From a virus: 58,822 bases of DNA. A model generated the notes under the pieces. It had not been told where the DNA came from. It was given only the letters and a program-made list of their open reading frames with translations, and did no database searches. The first letter of the stretch is position 1. Each line of letters starts with the position of its first letter. This document shows positions 15,918-23,762 of the stretch, piece after piece. Where the stretch lies: the IMG/VR virus record IMGVR_UViG_3300035210_000087, positions 1 through 58,822 of that record; one strand, given 5' to 3'. The translations under genes and the position numbers were made by a program.

Positions 15918-16026
15918 TTACCCGTTCACTTCGGTCGCCGGCACGAGGACACTTTCTAGCTGCGGAAATCCCTTCACATCAAGCGAAAGTGAAGATTATT
16001 ACATTTCAAATTACGGGTAAGGCGAA
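15918..16026. promoter_or_regulatory. Divergent early promoter/operator region
   Basis: AT-rich relative to its surroundings. Inverted repeat CTTCAC (15972-15977) and GTGAAG (15989-15994). A rightward promoter candidate has TTCACA (15973-15978) and TATTAC (15997-16002), 18 bp apart, so the repeat overlaps its -35. A leftward candidate (TTGATG...TAGAAA) is also present. TTACCCGT (15918-15925) and ACGGGTAA (16013-16020) form mirrored half-sites beside both start codons. Confidence 0.5.
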
Positions 16027-16209
16027 ATGGGGCCGTTTCCAGAACGTTGCATGCCGCTTGTCATGTTGCCCGGCAGATTGACTTCGGGCAGGCGGAAATC
16101 AACTATTGAAACTCGTCTCCGAGAGGGCTTCATTCCGGTCAACATTGAAGGCGCCGGGAGATGGCACAAGACGTTGTTGAGCTGCGTTTGGAGACCCCAG
16201 ACGGCCTGA
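16027..16209 (+). CDS. Possible 60-aa protein at the head of the recombination operon
   Basis: Begins MGPFPERCMPLVMLPG after GGTAAGGCGAA, a plausible ribosome site. Ends 49 nt inside the next gene. The sequence is not recognised and its composition is ambiguous, so a non-coding leader is equally possible. The mirrored ACGGGTAA element before its ATG is the main support. Confidence 0.3.
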   Translation: MGPFPERCMPLVMLPGRLTSGRRKSTIETRLREGFIPVNIEGAGRWHKTLLSCVWRPQTA

Positions 16210-16409
16210 TCGTCTATCTCCTTGTCGACCGGCAGCGCGGTTTGCCGCCACGCAGCGATCCCCCGGACCCCGGACAGGCCCGCGAAGCCGAGTTGATCCG
16301 GGTTTACTGCGAGGACGGGAAATTGCCGGACCGGGAAACGTCGCGCTGGGCCGAGGGGTGGTTCGGCGAGAATTCGGACGCCGCCTTCGATGGCGCGGAA
16401 GTTCGATGA
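16161..16409 (+). CDS. Hypothetical protein, 82 aa
   Basis: MAQDVVELRLETPDGLIVYL then a charged helical C-terminus. Starts after GCCGGGAG and ends in an ATGA overlap with the exonuclease gene. An acidic small protein leading the recombination cassette; a partner of the exonuclease is possible but nothing specific shows it. Confidence 0.65.
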   Translation: MAQDVVELRLETPDGLIVYLLVDRQRGLPPRSDPPDPGQAREAELIRVYCEDGKLPDRETSRWAEGWFGENSDAAFDGAEVR

Positions 16410-17359
16410 CCGGAACGTTGTTGGGCGCGGGCATCTATTTCGGCGTCCCTGCGGACGTCTATCACGCTGATCCGTGTCCAGAACCGTCCCTCTCTCATTC
16501 AATAGCCAGAACGATCGCTGGCCGCAGCGCAAAGCACGCGTGGCAAATTCATCCGCGCCTGAATGGCGAGTATCGGAGGAGCGCCCCAACCCAGGAGATG
16601 CAGGACGGGAGTTGCATACACGCATATGTACTCGGGGGACACGAAAACTTAATAGTCACGGTTGACGCCGAGGATTGGCGCACCAAGGCAGCCCAAGAAA
16701 TCCGCGACGCAGCGCTCGCCGAGGGGAAAATAGCCGTCCTGAAGAGGCGTATCCCTGGACTCCAGGCTGCCGGAGAAGCGGCTTGCAAGGCGTTGAAAGA
16801 ACACGAAGATAGCTCGGAAATATTCGCCTCAGCCGAAAAGGAGGCGACGGTTATTTGGCAGGAGGGCGGAATCTATTGCCGCAGCCGGGTCGACCTCCTG
16901 CCGAACGATCCGGCGGCCACGGTTTACGATTTCAAGTTCACCACCAAGAGCGCCGCGCCCGCCGATTACGAGAAAACGGTCTGGAGCACGCTGGCCACCC
17001 AGGCGGTGTTCTACAGCCGTGGGTTGGAGGCGGCCCGCCAGGTGAGGCCGCGCGGATTCAAGTTCGTGGCCTGCGAGATGTCGCCGCCGTACGGCGCCGC
17101 GGTGTTCGAGATCGGAAACGATCTGTGGGCGTATGCAGAGGACCAGATCGACACCGCCATGATCCAGTGGGCGACGGCAATCGAGAGCGGATCGTGGCGG
17201 AGCTACCCGCGCCGCACCGTCACCGTGGGCCTGCCGGGCTGGTTGGCGAACCGCTGGGAAAACGAGCAGACGCTCACCCAGATCGGCCGCCGCGCCTCGA
17301 TGGAGCGCGTCGAAGCCGTCGCCGGCGTCGCCAAACGGCTCGGGAAGCCGCTGTCATGA
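16406..17359 (+). CDS. PD-(D/E)XK exonuclease of the recombination cassette
   Basis: 317 aa. The fold elements are visible: DGSCIHAYVLGG (helix with H72), RVDLLPND with D163, and VYDFKFTT with D175-x-K177, then a helical QAVFYSRGL. This is the PDDEXK/DUF3799 (exodeoxyribonuclease VIII-like) type that resects dsDNA ends to give ssDNA. Its partner is the Sak4-like ATPase two genes on. Start ATG at 16406, overlapping the upstream stop by 4 nt. Confidence 0.85.
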   Translation: MTGTLLGAGIYFGVPADVYHADPCPEPSLSHSIARTIAGRSAKHAWQIHPRLNGEYRRSAPTQEMQDGSCIHAYVLGGHENLIVTVDAEDWRTKAAQEIRDAALAEGKIAVLKRRIPGLQAAGEAACKALKEHEDSSEIFASAEKEATVIWQEGGIYCRSRVDLLPNDPAATVYDFKFTTKSAAPADYEKTVWSTLATQAVFYSRGLEAARQVRPRGFKFVACEMSPPYGAAVFEIGNDLWAYAEDQIDTAMIQWATAIESGSWRSYPRRTVTVGLPGWLANRWENEQTLTQIGRRASMERVEAVAGVAKRLGKPLS

Positions 17360-17532
17360 GCGCGAAGTATGGGGACACGCCGGAAGCCACCAAGGCCGAG
17401 ATCGCCGACCTGAAGCGGCTGCTGGCCGTAGCTCGGCTGGAGCGGGATTTGCTCGACGCGCAGGTCCGCTCCGCCATGAAGCAAATTGCGCTCATGCGGC
17501 GCGCGGCGGCGCGAAAGCACGCAGCCACATGA
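17356..17532 (+). CDS. Helical miniprotein between exonuclease and Sak4-like ATPase, 58 aa
   Basis: MSAKYGDTPEATKAEIADLK then a continuous charged helix (RLLAVARLERDLLDAQVRS) and a basic end. Coupled by 4-nt overlaps to both neighbours, which supports its reality. Likely a small coiled-coil partner of the cassette; function unknown. Confidence 0.65.
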   Translation: MSAKYGDTPEATKAEIADLKRLLAVARLERDLLDAQVRSAMKQIALMRRAAARKHAAT

Positions 17533-18539
17533 CGATCACCTGGGAGCCGGCCCGGCGCGATGGATTTGGCTGCTTTATCGCGTTGGCTGGGGCTTCGCGC
17601 TCCGGCAAGACCTTCAGCGCCTTGGAGCTCGCGACTGGCATTGCCGGGCCGCGCGGCAAGATCGCCTGCGTCGACACCGAAGCCGGTAGAATGAGCCATT
17701 ATGCCACCAGTTTCGCGTTCAGCCGCGCCAACCTGAGACCTCCGTTCTCGCCTGACCGTTTCGCCGAACATGCGTTATCCGCAGAGCAGGCCGGCTTCGC
17801 CGTCCTCGTCATCGACAGCTTCTCGCTCGAATGGGCTGGCGAGGGCGGTGTGCTCGACTGGCACGAACGTGAGCTGCAGAGGTTGGCCCCGAGCGGCAAT
17901 GAGGCCGAGCGCAAGAAGAAAAGCCGCACCGCCTGGATCAAACCCAAGGCGGCGCACAAAGCGATGATGAACAGCCTGCTGCAGCGGAAGATACCGATCA
18001 TCTTTTGCTTGAGGGCCGAAGAAAAATTCGACGACAACTTCCGCCCGTTGGGATGGATACCGCAGCAGGACAAGAGATTTATTTTCGAGTGGACCGTGTC
18101 GCTGACGCTTTCGCCGGCCCGCCCCGGTGAGCCCGATTACGACTTGCCGCACAAGTTGCAGGATCAGCACCGCCCGCTGTTCCCCGAGGGGAAGAAACTC
18201 ACGGCCAGCGCAGGCGCCGCGCTGTGGGCCTGGGCCTGCGGGGATCTGCCGCCGCCAGCGCCCTCCACCGAAGCTGACGAGGCGACACCGCGCCAGGTGC
18301 AGGCCAACGCAGAGGACCGCGCCGTGTTGTTCGTCGCCGAACTCAAGGACGCGATTGCCAAGGCCGGGACCAGGCCGGCGCTCAACGCCCTGCTCGACCA
18401 GAAAGCCGTGCGCGCCCGGCTCGACCGGCTGGTTGAGGCGCACCCGGACAAGCACCGCGAGGTCATGGCTGCCGTGCAAACCCGCGTCGCTGACATCGCC
18501 GCGGCCGAGATGGGCCAGGAGGAGGAAGCGCCGGCATGA
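17529..18539 (+). CDS. Sak4-like single-strand annealing ATPase (RecA fold)
   Basis: 336 aa. P-loop GASRSGKT (21-28), a CVDTEAGR segment (47-54) and Walker B AVLVIDSFS (D96) mark the RecA-like core of the Sak4/AAA_24 group. A helical C-terminus follows from about residue 240. Sak4 proteins anneal ssDNA with help from SSB and pair with exonucleases for phage recombination. Position right after the PD-(D/E)XK exonuclease supports this. No SSB is recognisable nearby. Confidence 0.8.
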   Translation: MTITWEPARRDGFGCFIALAGASRSGKTFSALELATGIAGPRGKIACVDTEAGRMSHYATSFAFSRANLRPPFSPDRFAEHALSAEQAGFAVLVIDSFSLEWAGEGGVLDWHERELQRLAPSGNEAERKKKSRTAWIKPKAAHKAMMNSLLQRKIPIIFCLRAEEKFDDNFRPLGWIPQQDKRFIFEWTVSLTLSPARPGEPDYDLPHKLQDQHRPLFPEGKKLTASAGAALWAWACGDLPPPAPSTEADEATPRQVQANAEDRAVLFVAELKDAIAKAGTRPALNALLDQKAVRARLDRLVEAHPDKHREVMAAVQTRVADIAAAEMGQEEEAPA

Positions 18540-18985
18540 TCGACCTGCTGAACTATACCCGGCTGCGGGAGGACCTGGAGGCGGCGGCCACGCTGGCTGA
18601 CATCCAGGCTGTCCGCGAACGGGCGCGCGTGCTGGCGGCCAACGCTGCCGAACGGCCTGATCGCGCTTCGTGGCGCGATCTGTTCGTCCGCGCCTCATTC
18701 CGGATGGGCGAGATCAGCAACGATCTGCCGAAGGCGCACAGGTTCCACACATCGCGCGCGGGCGACAAGCCGAAGGCCCTTCAGCTCATCGAGGCCAAGG
18801 TCAGCGCAATCACGATCTCCGAATTGGAGCGGCTGGCTGGCCGCACCCCGGCGCGGCGGGCGGCAGCCAAGGCCGTGATGGAGGCCTATCTCGCGGAGGC
18901 CAGGAGGACCGCGGTCATCCCGACGGTATCGAAGCTGCGGCTTGCAGTGGAAAATTCGGCGCTAACGAAAACCCATATACCGTGA
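18536..18985 (+). CDS. Hypothetical helical protein, 149 aa
   Basis: MIDLLNYTRLREDLEAAATL, then helical segments such as LADIQAVRERARVLAANAAE and WRDLFVRASFRMGEI. The pattern 'A..IR.RAe.r.Ge' is common in phage helical proteins near replication genes. ATGA overlap with the ATPase. No motif allows a function call. Confidence 0.65.
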   Translation: MIDLLNYTRLREDLEAAATLADIQAVRERARVLAANAAERPDRASWRDLFVRASFRMGEISNDLPKAHRFHTSRAGDKPKALQLIEAKVSAITISELERLAGRTPARRAAAKAVMEAYLAEARRTAVIPTVSKLRLAVENSALTKTHIP

Positions 18986-18996
18986 CATAAGCACTG

Positions 18997-19013
18997 CGGC
19001 GGAAATTCCGCCG
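18997..19013 (+). other. 7-bp stem-loop before the 19027 gene
   Basis: CGGCGGA (18997-19003) pairs with TCCGCCG (19007-19013). The ribosome site GGAG follows at once, so the hairpin may modulate translation of the next gene. Confidence 0.4.
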
Positions 19014-19026
19014 TAGGAGCCACCCG

Positions 19027-19908
19027 ATGGCTGCGAAGAAAAAAGAAGAAGAACCGGCCACGATTGTCGTTGAGCCGCTCGAAATCGGCGAGATGAAGTT
19101 TCACCTCATCGGAAATTCGCCGTTCATTTTCAACACGATGAGCGAGAAGGTAAAAATCTATCTGCTGATCCCGCCGCCCGGCAAGAAGACGGCCGCGGAC
19201 AAGGCGGCCACCCTCAAGCACGACCCGGAGCAGGAGTTTCGGGATAGCGCCTCGCGAAACCTCGGCAACACCTGCGCCACCCGCCTCTGCCACCCGACGC
19301 CCGCCTTCAAGAACGCCATCGCTTCGGCCGCGCTCGACATGCCGGGCGCCGCCAAGACGGAGATCGGCCGCCTGAGTTGGGTGACGGGATACGCCGTCGA
19401 CATCTACGGGATCCCGAAGCTGCTGATGAGCGTCGTGAAGATGAACAACGCGGCCAGGACGCCCGATGTCCGGACGCGGGCAATCCTCATGGAATGGGCT
19501 TGCAGTTTCACGATCCAGTTTGCGAGGCCGAAACTGACGGCTCAAGCAATGACCAACCTCGCTGTCGCGGCCGGCATGATCCGTGGCGTCGGCGATTTTC
19601 GCCAGGAAAAGGGCAAGGGCAGCTTCGGGCGCTTCCAGGTCGTTGGGCCTGACAACCCCGACTACAAGCGGATCATCGCCACCGGCGGCCGGGGAGCGCA
19701 GGACGCCGCCCTTGAAGAGTGCGAGCCGGCTGACGACGAAAGCGAACGGCTGTTGAGCCTCTACAAAATCGAGGCCGCCCGCCTCGGTCGCGAGCCGGTG
19801 CGCCGCCCTCCCCCCGTCGAGAAGATTGCCAAGAAGAACGTCGCCGCCGGCGCTGCCGTCGCCAAGCGCCAGGCCGCCAAGCGCAACGGGACAGGAGCAC
19901 GCAAATGA
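19027..19908 (+). CDS. Phage recombination-cassette protein of unknown function, 293 aa
   Basis: The segment FHLIGNSPFIFNTMSEK (about residues 26-42) matches a widespread but uncharacterised phage family that often reads '(I/F)xLxGxSPLIxNxxSEKA' and sits near annealing proteins. A basic C-terminus (KIAKKNVAAGAAVAKRQAAK) suggests nucleic-acid binding. The next gene overlaps it by 4 nt. Possibly an ssDNA-binding partner of the Sak4-like ATPase, since no SSB is seen; this is inference. Confidence 0.65.
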   Translation: MAAKKKEEEPATIVVEPLEIGEMKFHLIGNSPFIFNTMSEKVKIYLLIPPPGKKTAADKAATLKHDPEQEFRDSASRNLGNTCATRLCHPTPAFKNAIASAALDMPGAAKTEIGRLSWVTGYAVDIYGIPKLLMSVVKMNNAARTPDVRTRAILMEWACSFTIQFARPKLTAQAMTNLAVAAGMIRGVGDFRQEKGKGSFGRFQVVGPDNPDYKRIIATGGRGAQDAALEECEPADDESERLLSLYKIEAARLGREPVRRPPPVEKIAKKNVAAGAAVAKRQAAKRNGTGARK

Positions 19909-20378
19909 GCGCCCGACTGGAGGTGCTTGCCCTCGCCGACAAGCACAAGGGGAAGTTCACCCCCGCCATGCTCGTGGCTGCGGCCAGGAAGCCGACCTCG
20001 GCGCTGCACCGGCGGTTTGAGTGGGACGACACGATTGCCGGGCAGAAATACCGGCTTTACCAGGCGCGGCTGATTATCAACGTGGTCGTCATGCCGTCGA
20101 TCGCCGGCAAGACCACTGTTGCGATCCCGGTTTTCGTGAGGAACCCGGAGATGGCATACAACGTGCAGGGATATGTTGCGGTCGAGCAACTTGCTGCCAA
20201 CCCGGAATCCGCGATGGAGAGCGTCAACGCTGAGTTCTCGCGGGTGCTGCAGGCGTTGACGCGGGCGCGGCATTTGGCTGTGGCGCTCGGCTTCGCCAGG
20301 GACATTGACCGGCTGATGGAAGATGTGCGCAAGCTCGCGGGCCGGATCCCGTCGCCCCCTAAACGCAAGGCGGCGTGA
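19905..20378 (+). CDS. Conserved phage protein of the recombination cassette, 157 aa
   Basis: Contains LEVLALADKHKGKFTPAMLV, then PTSALHRRFEWDDTIAGQKY with RLYQARLIINVVV. This 'SPLH..FeWdD..AA..yR..QAR.LI' pattern is a recurrent unannotated phage family found near recombinases. Alpha/beta, no catalytic motif visible. It is the last gene of the rightward recombination run, ending 8 nt before the pentamer tract. Confidence 0.7.
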   Translation: MSARLEVLALADKHKGKFTPAMLVAAARKPTSALHRRFEWDDTIAGQKYRLYQARLIINVVVMPSIAGKTTVAIPVFVRNPEMAYNVQGYVAVEQLAANPESAMESVNAEFSRVLQALTRARHLAVALGFARDIDRLMEDVRKLAGRIPSPPKRKAA

Positions 20379-20385
20379 GCCGGTA

Positions 20386-20935
20386 GGATGTCACGGAACG
20401 GCGAGGCTGGGTGCGGCTAGGCGGGGCGGGGCATGGCCCGGCTCGGCCGTCAAAGCAAGGCTGGGCATGGCGGGGCTAGGCGCGGCATGGATCGGCGCGG
20501 CCGTCTCGGCTTGGCACGGCTCGGCTAGGCCCGGCAGGGCGAGGCACGGCTTGCCCAGGCAGTCGTGGCGGAGCCCGGATTGGCCCGGCCCGGCCCGGCT
20601 CGGCACGCCACGGCGCGGCTCGGCCGTCTTGGCAAGGCATGGCTCGGCGCGGCGCGGCGGGGCATGGCGCGGCCGTCTACACCCGGCCAACAATGGACCG
20701 GAGAGGCATGGTGCGGCGCGGCCCGGTAGGGCCGTCCACATCGGGGCAGGCAGCACGAGCCTGCCCTTCGTGCCGAAAGACCAACGGATGTCACGGAGAG
20801 GCAGTCTTGGCTTGGCTAGGCACGGCCCGGTCGGGCCAGGTTCGGCAGGGCCGTCCAGGATCGGCTAGGCATGGCAAGGCCGGGCTTGGCTCGGCAGTCC
20901 AGGCAAGGCGGGGCGCCAAGGTGCCGGTGGGGAGC
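20386..20935 (+). repeat. Degenerate GGCNN pentamer tract punctuated by GTC
   Basis: About 550 nt built almost wholly of GGCNN units (GGCAC, GGCTC, GGCTA, GGCGC and others). A GGC(C/A)GTC element recurs at 20445, 20499, 20558, 20622, 20671, 20730, 20800, 20849 and 20893; intervals are 54, 59, 64, 49, 59, 70, 49 and 44, seven of eight being 4 modulo 5. A header GGATGTCACGGA occurs at 20386 and 20786. Not protein coding in any credible frame. Directly downstream of the recombination cassette. Confidence 0.9.
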
Positions 20936-21209
20936 GATCCTCGCCGGCACCGACCCCTATACGGGATACCCGCAATCAGGGTCTTGCCAAACTGTCATCA
21001 ATCAAGGCAGCGTAACGGGCCGGCATGGGGCCGGCAAAAGAAAGGGCCGGACCCCGAAGGACCCGGCCCTAACCTTTAGATGGAGGAGAAGCGAAACCGA
21101 GAAGCACCTCGGCACACCCGCAACGCAACCACCTTTGATGCAGCGCCTTTGCAGGGCGCGGGATCACCTAAGGAGTGACCCCAGCATCATAGAGAAATCG
21201 GCTGCCGTC
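20936..21209 (+). other. Non-coding leader with GC-rich hairpin
   Basis: No supported gene; a 32-codon frame from ATG 21080 is too weak to call. GGGCCGG (21044-21050) pairs with CCGGCCC (21063-21069), followed by TAACCTTTAG, a poor intrinsic terminator. Three GGGCCGG copies occur within 55 nt. Confidence 0.45.
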
Positions 21210-21229
21210 AAGCTGCATCGTTGCAGCTT
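21210..21229. promoter_or_regulatory. 20-bp perfect palindromic operator candidate
   Basis: AAGCTGCA-TCGT-TGCAGCTT: 8-bp arms around a 4-bp centre, 51 nt before the winged-helix gene start. Size and symmetry fit an HTH dimer site. Confidence 0.5.
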
Positions 21230-21280
21230 ACGCGGGTGTGCGCGCCTCTCGGTTTCGCCTCTCCCCGATCGGGAGATGAG

Positions 21281-21916
21281 ATGCACATTTCGCCGCCCCC
21301 GAAGCACCGCGCCGGCGCCACAAGTGAGGCCCCGCCGCCCGTAGATTTCAGCCCGGCCGAGATGCATCTGTGGCGGTGCCGCGCCTGGGAGGCCTTCCGC
21401 ATCGGCGCCATCAACGGGGATCACTACGCCCTGATCTTGGCTCTGTCGGGGGGCATGGCCCTCGGGCTCCCTTACTTCCCCAGCCTCGCCAACATCGCCG
21501 AGATGGTCGGCCGCTCAAGAACCACCGTGCGCAAGTGGTTGGGGCGGCTGCAGAAGGTCGGGCTGCTGATCATCATCCCCCGGAAGGTCCTGGTGCCGTG
21601 GCTGGGCAGCCGCCGGGGCGGCATGCAGGGGGTGCAGACCACCAACGCCTATCTGCCGCGCCTACCGGAGCCGGATGAAGTTTTCGAGCCGCGCCGCCGC
21701 AACTGTGAGGCCGTCCAGCGGCCAGGACTCAAGGGTAGTTCTATTAAGAAGAAAGAAGAGGGAAATCAGCCTGTTGACAACTCGCGGTCGCAACAACTGT
21801 CCCTGGAGTGGGCGGGATCGCTGGCGCCATGGGAGAGGCGGGCGGCCTTGGATGCCAGAACCGCCTCGGTAGAGGCAAGGCTGGCAGCGGAATATGCCAG
21901 GAGGCGGGTGTTCTGA
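21281..21916 (+). CDS. Winged-helix DNA-binding protein (replication/regulatory)
   Basis: 211 aa from MHISPPPKHRAG, with GGGAG 6-10 nt upstream. Residues about 45-105 form a wHTH (DHYALILALSGGMALGLPYF, ANIAEMVGRSRTTVRKWLGR, LQKVGLLIIIP), a type found in phage and plasmid replication initiators. The C-terminus is basic and disordered, ending in a coiled helix (ASVEARLAAEYARRRVF). It stands alone between two control regions. Confidence 0.65.
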   Translation: MHISPPPKHRAGATSEAPPPVDFSPAEMHLWRCRAWEAFRIGAINGDHYALILALSGGMALGLPYFPSLANIAEMVGRSRTTVRKWLGRLQKVGLLIIIPRKVLVPWLGSRRGGMQGVQTTNAYLPRLPEPDEVFEPRRRNCEAVQRPGLKGSSIKKKEEGNQPVDNSRSQQLSLEWAGSLAPWERRAALDARTASVEARLAAEYARRRVF

Positions 21917-22184
21917 CGCACAAGCCGCCAGCGTTTCACCAACATTTGGTTGAGCAAACAGGCCGCGGAAAGGCGGCAACGGAAGAGCTGCGCTGTCCAC
22001 CTAGTTATCTCGGGCAGTTAGCTAGGCAGTCTCAGCAAGCGCGAGACTCCCGGCCCCGGAATCCCACCCGGTGGGAGAGCTGCGCCCGGAGAGATTTGAC
22101 CCAGATCAAGAGTGCGTGAAGACCTGAAGTTCAGTCCGGGCGCGTAACTCCAAAGAGCGCAGAGTGTAACTGCGTCAACTCAAC
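21917..22184. other. Non-coding gap with an FNR/FixK-like box
   Basis: No gene supported. TTGACCCAGATCAA (22096-22109) matches TTGA-N6-TCAA, the CRP/FNR-family (FixK, FnrL) half-site pair. GTCAAC/GTTGAC repeats lie at the end of the facing gene. Neither neighbour starts here, so any regulatory role is unclear. Confidence 0.4.
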
Positions 22185-22748
22185 TTATGGTTGACTTGCC
22201 TCGATGCTGGCGCCGACAAGTTCGCGTCCCTCTCCTGGGGTCGCATCGGGATCAACTGGCGGCGGCGCTTCCCTCCCTGGCGTCGCCGCATCTTTGTCAA
22301 CGATGTCGGGCTGCCAAATTTCATCGAAGGTTTGCCCGTTTGCCCGGATGGTTTGCCCGGTTTGCCTGGACCGGCGGACCAGCTTTCCTGGTAGGCCGCG
22401 CGCCTCCCGCAGCCTGATCCTGGCGGCGCCGTAGGCCTCCCGCGCCACGCTCCGGGGCAAGCTCGGCGCGACGGCGCCAACGGCTGCGACAGCTTGCAGC
22501 AAGGCCGCGAGATCAGCGGTCTCCACCGTCACCAGGGCTGGTAAAACCTCCGGTTTGTCTGGTTGTCCCGGCGGTAAAACCTGTGTGCCCGCGTCGATCG
22601 CGGCCTGGGTGTCGACGGCGCGGACCAGGAATTCGCCCATTGTCTCGCCAGCCCGGGTAGCGGACGCTGCCATCTTCAGGCGCGTGGCGATTGGCACCGC
22701 CTTGATCGTCATCGACTTGTCGGTTCGCCGCGGCTTGCCTTCGGTCAT
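22185..22748 (-). CDS. Ribbon-helix-helix-type regulator, 187 aa
   Basis: Starts MTEGKPRRTDKSM with GGAG 6-10 nt upstream. TIKAVPIATRLKMAASATRAGETMGEFLVRAV (about 14-45) has the strand-helix-helix plan of CopG/ParG-type repressors. The rest is Ala/Pro rich. It is transcribed from the 22749-22880 palindrome region, and two more GGTAAAACC sites lie inside its gene, suggesting autoregulation. Partition-type roles are possible but no ParA is present. Confidence 0.6.
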   Translation of the reverse strand: MTEGKPRRTDKSMTIKAVPIATRLKMAASATRAGETMGEFLVRAVDTQAAIDAGTQVLPPGQPDKPEVLPALVTVETADLAALLQAVAAVGAVAPSLPRSVAREAYGAARIRLREARGLPGKLVRRSRQTGQTIRANGQTFDEIWQPDIVDKDAATPGREAPPPVDPDATPGEGRELVGASIEASQP

Positions 22749-22880
22749 TGCTATCTCCGGCCAAGGAAAACCTGGTTTTACCATTGGTTTTACCGTTTCC
22801 GAAATCGGTAAAACCATCTTCACGTTGACCGGCAACGAAAGCATATGCCATTCCGTTGCTTCTAAAGCGAAAGCACACTC
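22749..22880. promoter_or_regulatory. Divergent control region with 30-bp palindrome
   Basis: GGTTTTACCG (22786-22795) and CGGTAAAACC (22806-22815) are perfect inverted arms; the 30-bp whole pairs at 13 of 15 positions. A further GGTTTTACC lies at 22774-22782 and two GGTAAAACC copies at 22540 and 22573. AT-rich against its surroundings. It lies between two divergent DNA-binding proteins. Confidence 0.7.
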
Positions 22881-23762
22881 ATGTCACAAGGCGATCTACG
22901 CTCCCGAATAGCAACACTTGAGAGAGATGGATGGTCAGCAACGAGAACGAGAACAGGACTGATACAAGTCACTCATCCATCAGCACCTAAACCAATTACC
23001 GTTTCTCCACGCAGCCACGGCCAACGAGATTTAGCTAACTTTGACGCCGCTGTCCGCCGCGCGCTCGGCGGGAGCAAGCCAGCCGACAAACCGGCCGCTC
23101 AGGAGCGCAAGGCGCACAAGCCCCGAACGCTCGCCACCGACTTCCACATGCCCGCCCTGGCCGGCGACCGCCTCGCGGCAATGCCCCACACCGAGGCCTA
23201 CGCCCCGGCAGTCAGCGACCCCCCATCGGAATCAGCCCTCGCGTCAGCTCTCCGCGCCTCTCGCAAGGCGGCCATCTCGATGGCGATTGAGCGGCTGCAG
23301 GCCTCCCCGTCCATCGCTCCCAGACCGCAGCAGGCAATGACGCCGATGCCCCAGCCGTCCCGGCGGCAGCGGCAGCAGGACCGGCCCATTCCAACCAGGC
23401 CGCTGGCCCCGTTCGAGGCCCGGCCCCGCGTTTCAGAAAGCTCGGCGACCTTTCCCAATCCGCAGCCCGCCGAAACAAAGCCTCCACCGAAAGCCTACGT
23501 GTGGGATCCAATCCGGGGGGGCTTTGTTGACGACCTTGCGCGCGAGGACGAGGCCAAGCGCTTGGCGGCGCAATGGGGCGCGCACTGGGGCGCGGCGATC
23601 CGGGCCGCCCGCGAACGCCGCGGGTGGAGCCAGACCGACCTAGGCGCAGAGATCGGGAAGACCAGCATGAGCGTGTCGCTGTACGAGCGGGAGAAGGTGC
23701 GGCCGTCAGCCCAAGCGCGGGAGAAGTTGCTGAGGGTGCTCGGCGTCACGGTGCCGGCGTAA
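22881..23762 (+). CDS. HicA-like domain fused to an XRE HTH, 293 aa
   Basis: Residues 1-62 (LRSRIATLERDGWSATRTRT, then ITVSPRSHGQRDLANFDAAV) follow the HicA dsRBD-like pattern 'l...Le.dGW.......H......vtvP.H..kdl...t...i'. The catalytic His of the GSH box is absent (TGLIQV instead), so RNase activity is doubtful. A long Pro-rich linker follows, then an HTH at about 236-290 (IRAARERRGWSQTDLGAEIG, TSMSVSLYERE). It reads outward from the palindrome region and is probably a repressor. Confidence 0.65.
   Translation: MSQGDLRSRIATLERDGWSATRTRTGLIQVTHPSAPKPITVSPRSHGQRDLANFDAAVRRALGGSKPADKPAAQERKAHKPRTLATDFHMPALAGDRLAAMPHTEAYAPAVSDPPSESALASALRASRKAAISMAIERLQASPSIAPRPQQAMTPMPQPSRRQRQQDRPIPTRPLAPFEARPRVSESSATFPNPQPAETKPPPKAYVWDPIRGGFVDDLAREDEAKRLAAQWGAHWGAAIRAARERRGWSQTDLGAEIGKTSMSVSLYEREKVRPSAQAREKLLRVLGVTVPA

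Noticed and set aside
20323-21079. Ala/Gly/Arg-rich proteins in the pentamer tract
   Set aside because: Low-complexity translations of GGCNN units in every frame, without start signals.
21161-21175. GGATCACCTAAGGAG resembling the 3' end of 16S rRNA
   Set aside because: Only about ten bases match; no rRNA context. Coincidence.
21917-22184. tRNA gene in the gap
   Set aside because: Checked for cloverleaf arms and a TTCRANNC T-loop; none found. No tRNA could be supported anywhere in the window.
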